A stretch of DNA of 64,000 nt from Butyrivibrio sp. AC2005. Its GTDB lineage: Bacteria > Bacillota > Clostridia > Lachnospirales > Lachnospiraceae. The translations under genes were made by a program, and so were the position numbers. Position 1 is the first letter of the stretch. Each line of letters begins with the position of its first letter. Below are positions 43,574-52,171 of this stretch, in pieces. The notes beneath the pieces were generated by a model. It worked only from the letters and a program-made list of their open reading frames with translations. It did no database searches and was not told the origin of the DNA. The stretch is from NCBI RefSeq assembly GCF_000424145.1, contig NZ_AUJI01000032.1:1-64000 (forward strand). The letters run 5' to 3'.

Positions 43574-44857
43574 TTATTCGGTCCAGGGAAGTTTGATGTT
43601 TGGAAGCTCCAATTCATTCACATCCTGCAGGTCGTACACGATTCCATTTTCCTCCAGCTCCTTCAGAAAGGCATTCACAAAAACAGGGCTTGAAAATGTC
43701 TGGAGAAAATCAAGGGTGAAACGTCCATTCACCGCGGATATTTCTACAGTTAAGCCATCGGTCGCCGAGGAGGTCCAAGCCCGGAAATCACGGATATACT
43801 GCTCGGCTTCATGATAGTTGGCCTTGCCAACATAACTCACTGTGGCCGTCATGACCCTGGCAGCCAGAGCACTGATATAGCTTGTCACGCCCAGGCGCTC
43901 CTGGTCGTTTTCTTTGGAGAGAATAAGGCCATTGATCCCTTTTATGGAGGCTACTCCCATCAGAACATTTTCCTCCTGATTCTGTGCTAAGACCATACCT
44001 CTGTAAGCGGTGGCCTGCTGGTCAAGAGGCCAGTCGCGCATTTTATCCTTGTATTCCAGCATAATGCCGCCGACCAGACTTTGATGTGCCGCAGGTGCGT
44101 GAAGTGCCTTTCTTTGATTCACGCACAGTGTGATGCGGATGATGTCATTCGCATCCGGGAACAGCTTTGCAATGGCCCGGCTGAGCAGCAGAGAGACCAT
44201 GGTTCCGGGGCTGCCATCGTTGTCCAGATTGAATTTCATGAACTCGGATTCAGATATGGCGATGCTGTAAACAGTACGCCGGTGATCCTCCTCCAGTCCT
44301 GCAGATGCGATCAGATTCAGCGCGTCTGACATCTCTTCGTTGCGTCTGGGGGTCGGAAGATCGGTTCTGTTCGCCACGGGGTCGATCCACTCCTCCTTAG
44401 GAATTTCATCACCAACCAGGCGGATGCCATCTTCCTTCAGTCTGACGTCATACCGCTCGGAGCAATAGTAATAGAGGAGCGTACGCACTATCTCATATGC
44501 GCCTGTCCCATCTGTCATGCCGTGGAATACATCCAGAATGATCCAGTTATCCTGCCAGCAAAACGCGATCATATGATAATTGGAATCCTCGGAATTTAAA
44601 GCCACGCCGTGAAGCGAGTGGGTGACGACAACAGGCCGATGGTTTTCTGCGAATATGTACTGGTTATCCCTTTTTTGCAATTCAACGCAAAAATAGGGGT
44701 ATCTTTGCATGGTGGTATCTACGGCATGGCGGAGTATGTCCGGATCGATCAGATCTCGCATACGAATCCGTATTCTGATTTCATTGGGTCTTTCTTTGCT
44801 TGTTACATATAACGGACGTAATTCCAGAAACAGCTTCTGTTCCATATGAGCCTCCAT
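43574..44857 (-). CDS. Condensation/acyltransferase-like protein
   Basis: A 427-residue protein related to alcohol acetyltransferases and NRPS condensation domains. The HxxxDG catalytic motif is HGMTDGTG, following the conserved VDTTMQRYPYF opening, and a late LTVEISAVNGRFTLDF segment matches the DFGWG region. A short start (MEQ at residue 5) is possible. The base composition is GC-richer than the neighbouring genes, suggesting separate origin. The substrate is unknown. Confidence 0.65.
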   Translation of the reverse strand: MEAHMEQKLFLELRPLYVTSKERPNEIRIRIRMRDLIDPDILRHAVDTTMQRYPYFCVELQKRDNQYIFAENHRPVVVTHSLHGVALNSEDSNYHMIAFCWQDNWIILDVFHGMTDGTGAYEIVRTLLYYYCSERYDVRLKEDGIRLVGDEIPKEEWIDPVANRTDLPTPRRNEEMSDALNLIASAGLEEDHRRTVYSIAISESEFMKFNLDNDGSPGTMVSLLLSRAIAKLFPDANDIIRITLCVNQRKALHAPAAHQSLVGGIMLEYKDKMRDWPLDQQATAYRGMVLAQNQEENVLMGVASIKGINGLILSKENDQERLGVTSYISALAARVMTATVSYVGKANYHEAEQYIRDFRAWTSSATDGLTVEISAVNGRFTLDFLQTFSSPVFVNAFLKELEENGIVYDLQDVNELELPNIKLPWTE

Positions 44858-45231
44858 ATATACTGTTTTGATAGAATAATAATAGTTCAGGTACAGCCCG
44901 CTTTCAAGTTATAACGGCGCTGTCATTTTTTTAAGAAAGTATTAATGGAAATTTAACGTAATGATAATAATGGCATACGGTAAACTGATAAAATAATAAT
45001 GCAATCAGGGAAATAGCCGATAGAAATATGGTAAAACCTGTGTGACGATAAGCAATATGATAGGAAAGGGAACCCTAATTATAATAATAATAATAACTTA
45101 AACTTCGCACATAAAAAAGTGCTTTAGAACGTTGATAATTCAATAAGAACTGGCATTTTTAAAGGCGTGAAGCCTCTGCATTTGGTATAATTTAAGTACC
45201 ACCAAAAACCATCCCAAAGGAGACTCACGCC
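44858..45231. other. Intergenic region and IS leader
   Basis: AT-rich, no gene. TTGGTATAAT (extended -10, 45182-45191) probably drives the transposase. AGGCGTGA (45163-45170) is inverted at TCACGCCT (45225-45232), so a long transcript would fold over the transposase start, a common device of insertion sequences against read-through. Confidence 0.5.
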
Positions 45232-45672
45232 TTGGCTAAAATTATATCACAGAACGACTACGATTCTAAGCAGATTACTGATTCTATCAGATACTTTTTT
45301 GAACGTTTTCACTTATCAGCTGTTCTCAAAGCATCCAATGCAAAGAAGTCGAAAGGCGTCACACCGCTCCAGATCGTGAGTTATGCCTTTGCTTTGGTTT
45401 TTAGAAACAAATCTATGTACATGGACATGGTTCTCGGAAATAGCGAATTATCTTTTGCCAAAGATACATACTATCGTTTTATGAATAGCATCAGCATAAA
45501 CTGGATTCGTTTCACAACACTACTTGCCGCCAACATCTGTAAGGAATCTATTGCACCTGCTAAGTCTGAAGACAGAGTTAATGCACTTATCATTGATGAC
45601 TCCACTTATTCAAGGAGCTGTTCCAAAAAGGTAAGAAATATGAGTGAAAGAGGTAAGTATGGCATCAACTAA
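45232..45672 (+). pseudogene. IS4-type transposase, N-terminal fragment
   Basis: From TTG 45232 (AAAGGAG upstream) about 132 residues match IS4-family transposases of Clostridia, up to the first catalytic region (LIIDDSTYSRS). After about 45625 the reading passes into the 5' region of the TfoX-like gene. Two thirds of the transposase and the right end are gone. Confidence 0.75.
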
Positions 45673-45973
45673 AGAGTACCTGGATTTTATATTAGAACAG
45701 CTTTCGGGGCTTGATGAAATAACATATAAGGCAATGATGGGCGAGTACATCATCTATTATCGAGGCAAGATCGTTGGTGGTATCTATGATGACCGCTTCC
45801 TTGTAAAGAACGTAAAGGCAGCCATAGACAAGATGCCTGACGCTGATCTGGAGCTTCCTTATGAAGGAGCAAAAGAGATGCTGCTTGTGGATGATGTTGA
45901 TAATAAGGAGTTTCTGAAAGAGCTTTTTGAAGCAATGTATGATGAACTTCCAGCGCCAAAGAAAAAGAAGTGA
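45659..45973 (+). CDS. TfoX/Sxy N-terminal domain protein
   Basis: A 104-residue TfoX_N domain (LEQLSGLDEITYKAMMGEYIIYYRGKIVGGIYDDRFLVK) with the KKKK end. ATG 45659 follows AAAGAGGT. It is a stand-alone domain; full TfoX controls competence in proteobacteria, but the short Firmicute version has no known role. It is co-transcribed with the HD gene 11 bases on. Confidence 0.8.
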   Translation: MASTKEYLDFILEQLSGLDEITYKAMMGEYIIYYRGKIVGGIYDDRFLVKNVKAAIDKMPDADLELPYEGAKEMLLVDDVDNKEFLKELFEAMYDELPAPKKKK

Positions 45974-45984
45974 GGAGGAACTGT

Positions 45985-46590
45985 ATGATCACAAGGGATG
46001 AGGCATTTGAACTTTTAAAGAAATATAACAAGGATCCATTTCATATCCAGCATTCATTGACAGTTGAGGCTGTTATGAAGTGGTATGCAAATGAACTGGG
46101 ATACTCTGATGAAGCAGAGTACTGGGGGATTGTAGGTCTTTTGCATGATATAGACTTTGAACTGTATCCAGAAGAGCACTGCCTGAAGGCTCCTGAAATC
46201 CTAAGAGAAGGTGGTGTCAGTGACGACATTATTCACTCTGTATGCTCGCATGGCTATGGAATAACTGTTGGATGCGGGACAACTATAGATGTGGAACCCA
46301 TTCACGAAATGGAGAAAGTTCTTTTTGCAGCAGATGAGCTTACCGGACTTATCTGGGCAGCGGCGCTCATGAGACCGTCCAAGAGCACCAAGGACATGGA
46401 GCTTAAGTCTCTTAAGAAAAAGTACAAGAGCAAGGGCTTTGCCGCAGGCTGCTCAAGAAATGTTATTGAGCGTGGAGCGCAGCAGCTTGGCTGGGAACTC
46501 GATAAGCTGCTTACAATGACGCTTCAGGCCATGGCTGCAAGCGAAGATCTGATAAATGAAGAATTTGAGGAATACTCATGTGGAAGATAA
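45985..46590 (+). CDS. HD-domain phosphohydrolase
   Basis: A 201-residue HD protein: H (FHIQHSLTVEAVM), HD (LLHDIDFELYP) and late D (AADELTGLI). GGAGGAACTGT precedes ATG 45985. The family often hydrolyses nucleotides. It overlaps the following small gene by 13 bases. Confidence 0.8.
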   Translation: MITRDEAFELLKKYNKDPFHIQHSLTVEAVMKWYANELGYSDEAEYWGIVGLLHDIDFELYPEEHCLKAPEILREGGVSDDIIHSVCSHGYGITVGCGTTIDVEPIHEMEKVLFAADELTGLIWAAALMRPSKSTKDMELKSLKKKYKSKGFAAGCSRNVIERGAQQLGWELDKLLTMTLQAMAASEDLINEEFEEYSCGR

Positions 46591-46802
46591 AACAGATATT
46601 TGATGGAGACTTTGGCTGCGAGGAGCTCGCACTCGGAGAAAGGCCAAAGGTTTCAGTAACACTTGAAAGTGAGGAGGGACAAACAAAGCTTGTTTCCGTA
46701 GAAGATGCATGGCTTTCCGATAACGGACTTAATGTAGGCGATGCTTGGCCTATGCAGGGTGAAACTTTAACTTTCAGGTTAATTGTTGAAAAAAATGTGT
46801 AG
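46578..46802 (+). CDS. Small hypothetical protein
   Basis: A 74-residue beta-rich protein (MWKIKQIFDGDFGCEELA...) that overlaps the HD gene and is probably translated by coupling. Relatives often follow HD genes in Lachnospiraceae. The function is unknown. Confidence 0.55.
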   Translation: MWKIKQIFDGDFGCEELALGERPKVSVTLESEEGQTKLVSVEDAWLSDNGLNVGDAWPMQGETLTFRLIVEKNV

Positions 46803-46974
46803 AAGATCAAATTGAGGCAATTATCTGATAACTGCCTCAATTACATTTTTAGAATGGTTTATATGTTATGGCATGGTCGTATTATTTTCAAAGAAATGAC
46901 ATTCTTTTAGAAAAGATTGTATAATTAAGGAGAAGAAAACAGTTGCATTATCAAGAAAGTAGTGGGTGTACATA

Positions 46975-47187
46975 ATGATAAATGAAATTCTGTATATGGA
47001 AATAAGGTTAGTAGGTGCTTTTAGCGAAAGATATAAGCTTACCAGGGCGGCTGCAAACAGAATTTTTACAAAATATAATATCTGGCAGTACATAGAGTCA
47101 TGCTATGATGTTTTTCATGTTAGTGGAGATGACTACAATTTGGATGATATATGTAATGTTTTGAAGCGGAAAGGGGCAGCTCTATGA
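46975..47187 (+). CDS. DUF3791-like protein
   Basis: A 70-residue protein with the DUF3791 pattern (YKLTRAAANRIFTKYNIWQYIESCYDVFH). It sits 4-base-overlapped (ATGA) in front of a DUF3990 gene, the standard pairing. It is probably the antitoxin or partner. The start could also be GTG 46966. Confidence 0.7.
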   Translation: MINEILYMEIRLVGAFSERYKLTRAAANRIFTKYNIWQYIESCYDVFHVSGDDYNLDDICNVLKRKGAAL

Positions 47188-47759
47188 AATTAAAAGATGG
47201 GATGCTTCTTTACCATGGTAGTTATACGAGTGTTGAAAACATTGATTTGAACCAGTGCATGAATGGCAAAGATTTTGGCAAAGGTTTTTATCTTACAAGT
47301 GATCCTAATCAGGCCAGAAGTTTTATAAGGGCTTCTTTGATTAAGGCACAAAATACCGGAAATGCCCCTATAACACAGAATTATGGGTATGTGTCATCAT
47401 TTCGTTATCATAAACCTGAACAGGAAATAGCGGTACATGAGTTTGAAAATGCCGACAGAGAGTGGCTTTGGTTTATTTCTCAAAATAGAAGAAAACGGCT
47501 AGCGGAGGACTTGATTCCGCTGATTACTGGCAAAATATTTGACGCTGAAATCATTATTGGCAAAATTGCTAATGATACAACAAATCCGGTCATCACAGCA
47601 TATCTTAATGGATTGTATGGAGATATTAAGACTGAGAAAGCAGTGAATTTTGCGATAGAACAATTATTGCCGGATCACCTGTCTGATCAGTATTGTTTCC
47701 TTACAGAAGATGCGGTTGGTTGTTTGGAGTTTCAGGAGGCAAGGAAATATGTCATCTGA
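47184..47759 (+). CDS. DUF3990 protein, ADP-ribosyltransferase-like
   Basis: A 191-residue DUF3990 protein (LYHGSYTSVENIDL, GKDFGKGFYLTSDPNQA). DUF3990 belongs to the ADP-ribosyltransferase fold group: the H-G near the start and the GFYLTSD strand match the NAD site. With DUF3791 it forms a probable toxin-antitoxin module. Confidence 0.75.
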   Translation: MKLKDGMLLYHGSYTSVENIDLNQCMNGKDFGKGFYLTSDPNQARSFIRASLIKAQNTGNAPITQNYGYVSSFRYHKPEQEIAVHEFENADREWLWFISQNRRKRLAEDLIPLITGKIFDAEIIIGKIANDTTNPVITAYLNGLYGDIKTEKAVNFAIEQLLPDHLSDQYCFLTEDAVGCLEFQEARKYVI

Positions 47760-47973
47760 TAAAATGAATGCTTGTGCTGATATGGTTCTTACTAATGCTA
47801 TTGAAGACATGGCAATGGAAGAGAATATCTCAATTGATGAAGCAAGAAATAAGCTTTTGGATTCGGACGCTTGTAAATGTTTGTACGATTTTGATTCAAA
47901 GTTATGGATGGAAGGTTCTGACTATTTTCTTGATTTTTACAGAATGATTGAAAATAAGCAGCATATCTCCTAG
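47749..47973 (+). CDS. Third gene of the DUF3990 module
   Basis: A 74-residue helical protein (MNACADMVLTNAIEDMAMEENISIDEARNKLL) behind AGGAGG. It overlaps the DUF3990 gene by 11 bases. This pattern of IS-x-DEARNKLL is typical of small partners of DUF3990 proteins. It may be the antitoxin or an accessory. Confidence 0.65.
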   Translation: MSSDKMNACADMVLTNAIEDMAMEENISIDEARNKLLDSDACKCLYDFDSKLWMEGSDYFLDFYRMIENKQHIS

Positions 47974-48012
47974 ATAGATCGTGAAAATCGTCTAGAAAGG
48001 CGGGTGATCAGA

Positions 48013-48105
48013 ATGAAGGCTTATGATGAAGCAATGTACTGGATGAGAAATGATCTTCCTGTGTCGGATGCAGCTCGTCCAAGTGAACGTGATGAAACAG
48101 TATAA
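48013..48105 (+). CDS. 30-residue peptide
   Basis: A short frame MKAYDEAMYWMRNDLP... after AAAGGCGGG, 40 bases behind the module. It may be a small accessory or the beginning of a lost gene. Confidence 0.35.
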   Translation: MKAYDEAMYWMRNDLPVSDAARPSERDETV

Positions 48106-48359
48106 AATTGATAAGGACAGGTACTCATAACAGTAGCTGTCCTTTTACATTATTCACGGAATACAGTTAAAGAATGTCAGAAAATATATTCAACATAGAT
48201 ATGTTTTTATGTTAATTTTATAACCATTACGATTTGATAGAACAGTGAAAGAGGTATGAAAGGAAAAACGGATATGACTAAAAAACATGGTGTTTTAGAC
48301 CGTCCAAACATTTGCTATTATTTTGATAGATGACTGTGAAGAAGCAGGAGCAATTTTCT
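48106..48359. other. Intergenic region
   Basis: AT-rich. A 19-codon frame at about 48274-48333 (MTKKHGVLDRP...) has a fair AAAGGAAAAA site and may be a leader peptide or chance. No strong terminator was found. Confidence 0.3.
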
Positions 48360-49493
48360 ATGAGAGAAAATGACAAGAGAGTAGTAGACAGATTTACAGA
48401 GCTTGCGCTGGTAGACGGTGAATCCTTTAATGAGAGGCTTGTCGCTGATTATCTTATAGCAGAGTTCCAAAAGTTGGGAATAAAGCTTATCGAGGATGAT
48501 ATTGCCGGTAAGATCGGTGGTAACTGTGGGAATCTGTATGGCTTTGCAGAGGGGCGGGGAAAGTATGCAGATTCTGAGCCTATTATGTTCTGTGCACATA
48601 TGGACACCGTATCTCCGGGGAACAATAAGAAGATCATATTAAATGACGGCGGAACAATCACAAGCGATCATACGACTGTCTTGGGAGCAGATGACAGGGT
48701 TGGCATAGCAGGAATTATCGAGGCGTACACCAGAGTAATCGAGGAAAATCTGGATCATCCTCCAATAGAGTTTCTGTTTACGGTGGCAGAAGAGGTTTAC
48801 GGCCTTGGAAGCGCGGCTCTTGATTATTCAAGGATTCGCTCCAGGATAGCCTTTGCTCCCGACTGCAGCGGAGAATATGGAGTCTATTCATCCTGCGAGC
48901 CGACACTCATTTCATTCGAAGTACATATAAAGGGTAAGGCTTCCCACGCTGGTTATGAGCCTGAAAAGGGAATAAATGCAATAGCAGTAGCAGCTGCTGC
49001 AATCAGCAGAATAAAGCAGGGGTGGGCTGATGATCACACCACGCTGAATATCGGAATAATAGAAGGCGGAAGTGTTACCAACGCTGTTCCGGAAAACTGT
49101 TTTATAAAAGGTGAGATAAGAAGCGGTGTCCATGAAGATGCACATCGGACAATAGACTTAGTAGAAAGCATTTTTTCAGAAGAAGCGAATAGAGCAGGTG
49201 CAGAGCTTTGCATAGATAAAAAAGAAAGAATCACCGTTTACAGGATAGATCCCGAAGCCGCAGAAGGAAGTGCTTTGGATAGATATAAGAGAGCATTAGA
49301 GAAACAGGGAAGGAGAGCCGTGGCAAAGAAATCCTTTGGGGGAAGTGATATAAATTCTTTGATAAAACACGGAATGGACGGACTAAATATATACGGTCCC
49401 ATGCATAACATACATACAACTGAAGAATACACAACTGTCCAGGAAATAGCAGACTTCACAGAACTGATAAAGATACTTATGACACAACCATGA
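48360..49493 (+). CDS. M20-family metallopeptidase (tripeptidase PepT-like)
   Basis: A 377-residue protein with the M20 zinc motifs: CAHMDTVSPG, GADDRVGIAG, AEEVYGLGS (catalytic Glu pair), FAPDCSG and a final HNIHTTEEY. The lid domain (KGKASHAGYEPEKGINAI) is typical. ATG 48360 is favoured by AGGAG 9 bases before it; ATG 48330 in frame is possible. It is a cytoplasmic peptidase. Confidence 0.85.
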   Translation: MRENDKRVVDRFTELALVDGESFNERLVADYLIAEFQKLGIKLIEDDIAGKIGGNCGNLYGFAEGRGKYADSEPIMFCAHMDTVSPGNNKKIILNDGGTITSDHTTVLGADDRVGIAGIIEAYTRVIEENLDHPPIEFLFTVAEEVYGLGSAALDYSRIRSRIAFAPDCSGEYGVYSSCEPTLISFEVHIKGKASHAGYEPEKGINAIAVAAAAISRIKQGWADDHTTLNIGIIEGGSVTNAVPENCFIKGEIRSGVHEDAHRTIDLVESIFSEEANRAGAELCIDKKERITVYRIDPEAAEGSALDRYKRALEKQGRRAVAKKSFGGSDINSLIKHGMDGLNIYGPMHNIHTTEEYTTVQEIADFTELIKILMTQP

Positions 49494-49772
49494 GGAACAA
49501 TTTAAAGGCTTTTGCGAATATAAGGGGGCAAAAAGCCACTTGCAAAGGTTCTTGAGACAGACCAGACATTTTTTGATTATTTTCTTTAGACCAAAAGGTG
49601 AAAAAGGCCAGGCTCTACATTACTGCATGCGGACTTTAGGCTTAGGGAACGGTAGAACGAGCTTTGCGTGCGCGGCACTCTTTTCCTGATCCGCCTTGCT
49701 CTTTGGAATCGGCGAAAATGAATGCCCCGTCCCCTAGAACCGTTTCACCAATGGAAGGATAAGGATAACGAG
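49494..49772. other. Intergenic region with a hairpin and a minus-strand gene scrap
   Basis: GGCTTTTGC (49507-49515) pairs with GCAAAAAGCC (49528-49537), with no T-run. On the minus strand 49722-49624 reads about 32 codons ending VLPFPKPKVRMQ then stop, like the end of a lost gene. No family can be named. Confidence 0.3.
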
Positions 49773-51266
49773 ATGTTTGAAGAAATAAGAAACTTCGGAC
49801 AGATTAAGCTTGAAGATGAATGGATATCTCATATTAAAACATATATGAGCGATTCCAGATTTGAACATACGCTGGGAGTGACCACTGTAGCCGTCTATTT
49901 ATCAGAATTTTACGATGTAGACAAGGACCTTGTGCGGAAAACTGCCCTGCTTCATGATATAGCAAAAGATATGTCCCCGGATGAAATGGCCAATATTGCA
50001 GGAAAATATGGATATCAGATACAAGATATCAGCCTGCAATATGAAGCTAATCTGCATGCAGAAATTGGAGCGCTCATTGCAGAACATGAATTCGGACTTT
50101 ATGATAAAGATGCTTTGAACGCAATTCGGTTTCATGTCTGTGCGCGTCCGGATATGTCATTACTTGAAAAAATTATATTCCTTTCTGACCATGCCGAACC
50201 CCAAAGACCAAATCAACCAATGCTAAGGACTCTTATTGAAATCGCTAAAACTGATATCAATCTGTCAATCCTTAGAATGCTGCGAGTTGTAATTGAGTAT
50301 CAGGTTAGCAATAGCATACCAAAGTATGTTTGTGATATCACCTCTGAGGCATATGACTATTTGCTTGAAGATTATTGCAAAACAGACCAGATATATGATC
50401 AATCTCCTGAGAACAATGACATACTTTCCGATGAGGAGTTTGACGAAGCGTTTGAACTGATTCGCTGCAATCAGATAAAACTGAAATCTGTTGAAAATGC
50501 CAGGTGGATAAAAGATTTACTGACTAATTCCGGAAGAAAGATTAAAGATGGACTTCTAATTAGAAGTGGAAGCCTTCATCAGTTAACAGATGAAGAAGCG
50601 GATTATTTGAATACGCTTGGTCTTTCTCTAGTGATCGATCTTCGCACGCCAATGGAAGTAGCGCAAGCCCCGGATAAAAGCATTGCAGGAGTGCGGTATG
50701 AGAACATTCCTTTGGTTGAGAATATAGATACAAGCATGATGGATTACCTTACACAGCGTTATATGCAAAGTCTGTCTGAAACTGATAGAGCTTGGTATGT
50801 TGAGCAATATGCCCGCATAGACGAAGTGATAAAAATGTACAGAAACATTTCCATGGATGCACGTTCATTGGATTCGATTCACCGCATTTTTCAACTTCTT
50901 AGAGAATCCCCCGGAACAATTCTTTTTCACTGCACCAGCGGAAAGGATCGAACCGGTATCATTGCGGCACTTCTTCTCTTAGCTCTTGGGTGCGATAAAA
51001 AATACATTATCAGCGATTACAATGCATCTGCTGTAACCTTATTTACTAAAACCGAGAGTATAAAGGCTGATCTGGGTGTTCGTGGTAATGGCAAAGAAAA
51101 CCTGAAGCGTGGTCTTCAGACAAGTATAAGCGTAGTTCCGGAGGTTCTTAGATCAGGATTATATTATATAGAAAATAATTACTTTTCGAATGACTCGTTC
51201 ATATTTGAAGCAACCGGATGTAATGACAGAGAACTTGAGTTGTTACGCAATAAATTTCTGGTATAG
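49773..51266 (+). CDS. Fusion of a YqeK-like HD hydrolase and a tyrosine phosphatase
   Basis: A 497-residue protein from ATG 49773 (AAGGATAAGGAT upstream). Residues 20-210 are an HD domain close to YqeK (FEHTLGVTTVAVYL with H32, LLHDIAKDMS with H61-D62, then HVCARPDMSLLEKIIFLSDHAEP), a group that splits diadenosine tetraphosphate. Residues about 240-495 are a DSP-like tyrosine phosphatase with loop HCTSGKDRTG (C387, R393). Both active sites are intact. The substrate of the phosphatase half could be a phosphoinositide-like or protein tyrosine phosphate. Confidence 0.8.
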   Translation: MFEEIRNFGQIKLEDEWISHIKTYMSDSRFEHTLGVTTVAVYLSEFYDVDKDLVRKTALLHDIAKDMSPDEMANIAGKYGYQIQDISLQYEANLHAEIGALIAEHEFGLYDKDALNAIRFHVCARPDMSLLEKIIFLSDHAEPQRPNQPMLRTLIEIAKTDINLSILRMLRVVIEYQVSNSIPKYVCDITSEAYDYLLEDYCKTDQIYDQSPENNDILSDEEFDEAFELIRCNQIKLKSVENARWIKDLLTNSGRKIKDGLLIRSGSLHQLTDEEADYLNTLGLSLVIDLRTPMEVAQAPDKSIAGVRYENIPLVENIDTSMMDYLTQRYMQSLSETDRAWYVEQYARIDEVIKMYRNISMDARSLDSIHRIFQLLRESPGTILFHCTSGKDRTGIIAALLLLALGCDKKYIISDYNASAVTLFTKTESIKADLGVRGNGKENLKRGLQTSISVVPEVLRSGLYYIENNYFSNDSFIFEATGCNDRELELLRNKFLV

Positions 51267-51515
51267 CTATCAGCAGGGGAGTGAATATTTTGCGATATTT
51301 GTTCTCAAAGGGGAAAACTAATGTTGGCAGTAGATCAGGCTGGAAACAAGTTACTTGAATTTATTGATGTTTCTGAGGAAAGAGCATCTTTGGATTATTC
51401 GCCTATAACAGTTTGTCTTCTTGTTGTAAAAATAGGAGCTGACTATCTTCCAGATAATGAAATAAGCAAGTTCAATCGGAGTTTGTCGAAAACATCGACC
51501 AAGGAGAGGACGAAA

Positions 51516-51890
51516 ATGGTAAAAGGTATACATCACATATCGATGAAATGCAATATTGGAGAAATAGATAGAGTAAAAGACTTTTATATAAATGTACTTG
51601 GTATGTCTATTTGCCGGGAATGGCCAGAAGGAATAATGATAGATAGCGGCAACGGGCTGATTGAAGTATTTGTAACTGGTAATGGCGAACATAGGAAAGG
51701 TTCTATTCGTCATATTGCATTTGCAACAGAAGATGTTGACAATGTTATAGATAAAGTAAAAAAAGCGGGATATGAAGTTTTTATTGAACCAAATGATAAA
51801 GTTATTAATTCTTCGCCTGAATATCAATTTAGAATGGCATTTTGCTTTGGACCGCTGGGAGAAGAAATAGAGTTTTTTGATGAAAAATAA
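51516..51890 (+). CDS. Glyoxalase/VOC-superfamily protein
   Basis: A 124-residue VOC protein (GIHHISMKC, VKDFYINVLGMSICREW, GSIRHIAFATEDVDNVI, FGPLGEEIEFFD). Metal-type H and E residues are present. ATG 51516 follows AAGGAGAGGA. The in-frame extension back to 51321 has no VOC similarity and is not included. Confidence 0.8.
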   Translation: MVKGIHHISMKCNIGEIDRVKDFYINVLGMSICREWPEGIMIDSGNGLIEVFVTGNGEHRKGSIRHIAFATEDVDNVIDKVKKAGYEVFIEPNDKVINSSPEYQFRMAFCFGPLGEEIEFFDEK

Positions 51891-52171
51891 ATTCAGATTG
51901 CTGGGCTGAGATGTTAGCACTTTATATTACTTATGGCCTGGTGGCCTGCTTTGTGTCGGAGACGGAAGATGATGAATGAGGATGTAGAACACGTATCTAC
52001 CTTCTTCAAACTGATTGCGGACGAGCGGACGGCCTATGAAGCACTCGGTATCGGGAGCAAGGAATGATATAAGGAAAAGTGAATCATGCAAAATAAGATG
52101 TATCAGGTATCCACACTACAGGATCTGCAGGCTGAAATAAAATCTATTGAATAAAGGTGAGGGATTATTAT
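51891..52171. other. Two short gene scraps
   Basis: Frame 51969-52067 (MMNEDVEHVSTFF... TAYEALGIGSKE) looks like a piece of a larger accessory protein. Frame 52086-52154 (MQNKMYQVSTLQDL...) resembles the opening of alpha-acetolactate decarboxylase. Neither is complete and both assignments are weak. Confidence 0.3.

Noticed and set aside
51321..51515. Upstream extension of the glyoxalase-like gene
   Set aside because: The extension has no VOC similarity, and a strong ribosome binding site precedes ATG 51516.
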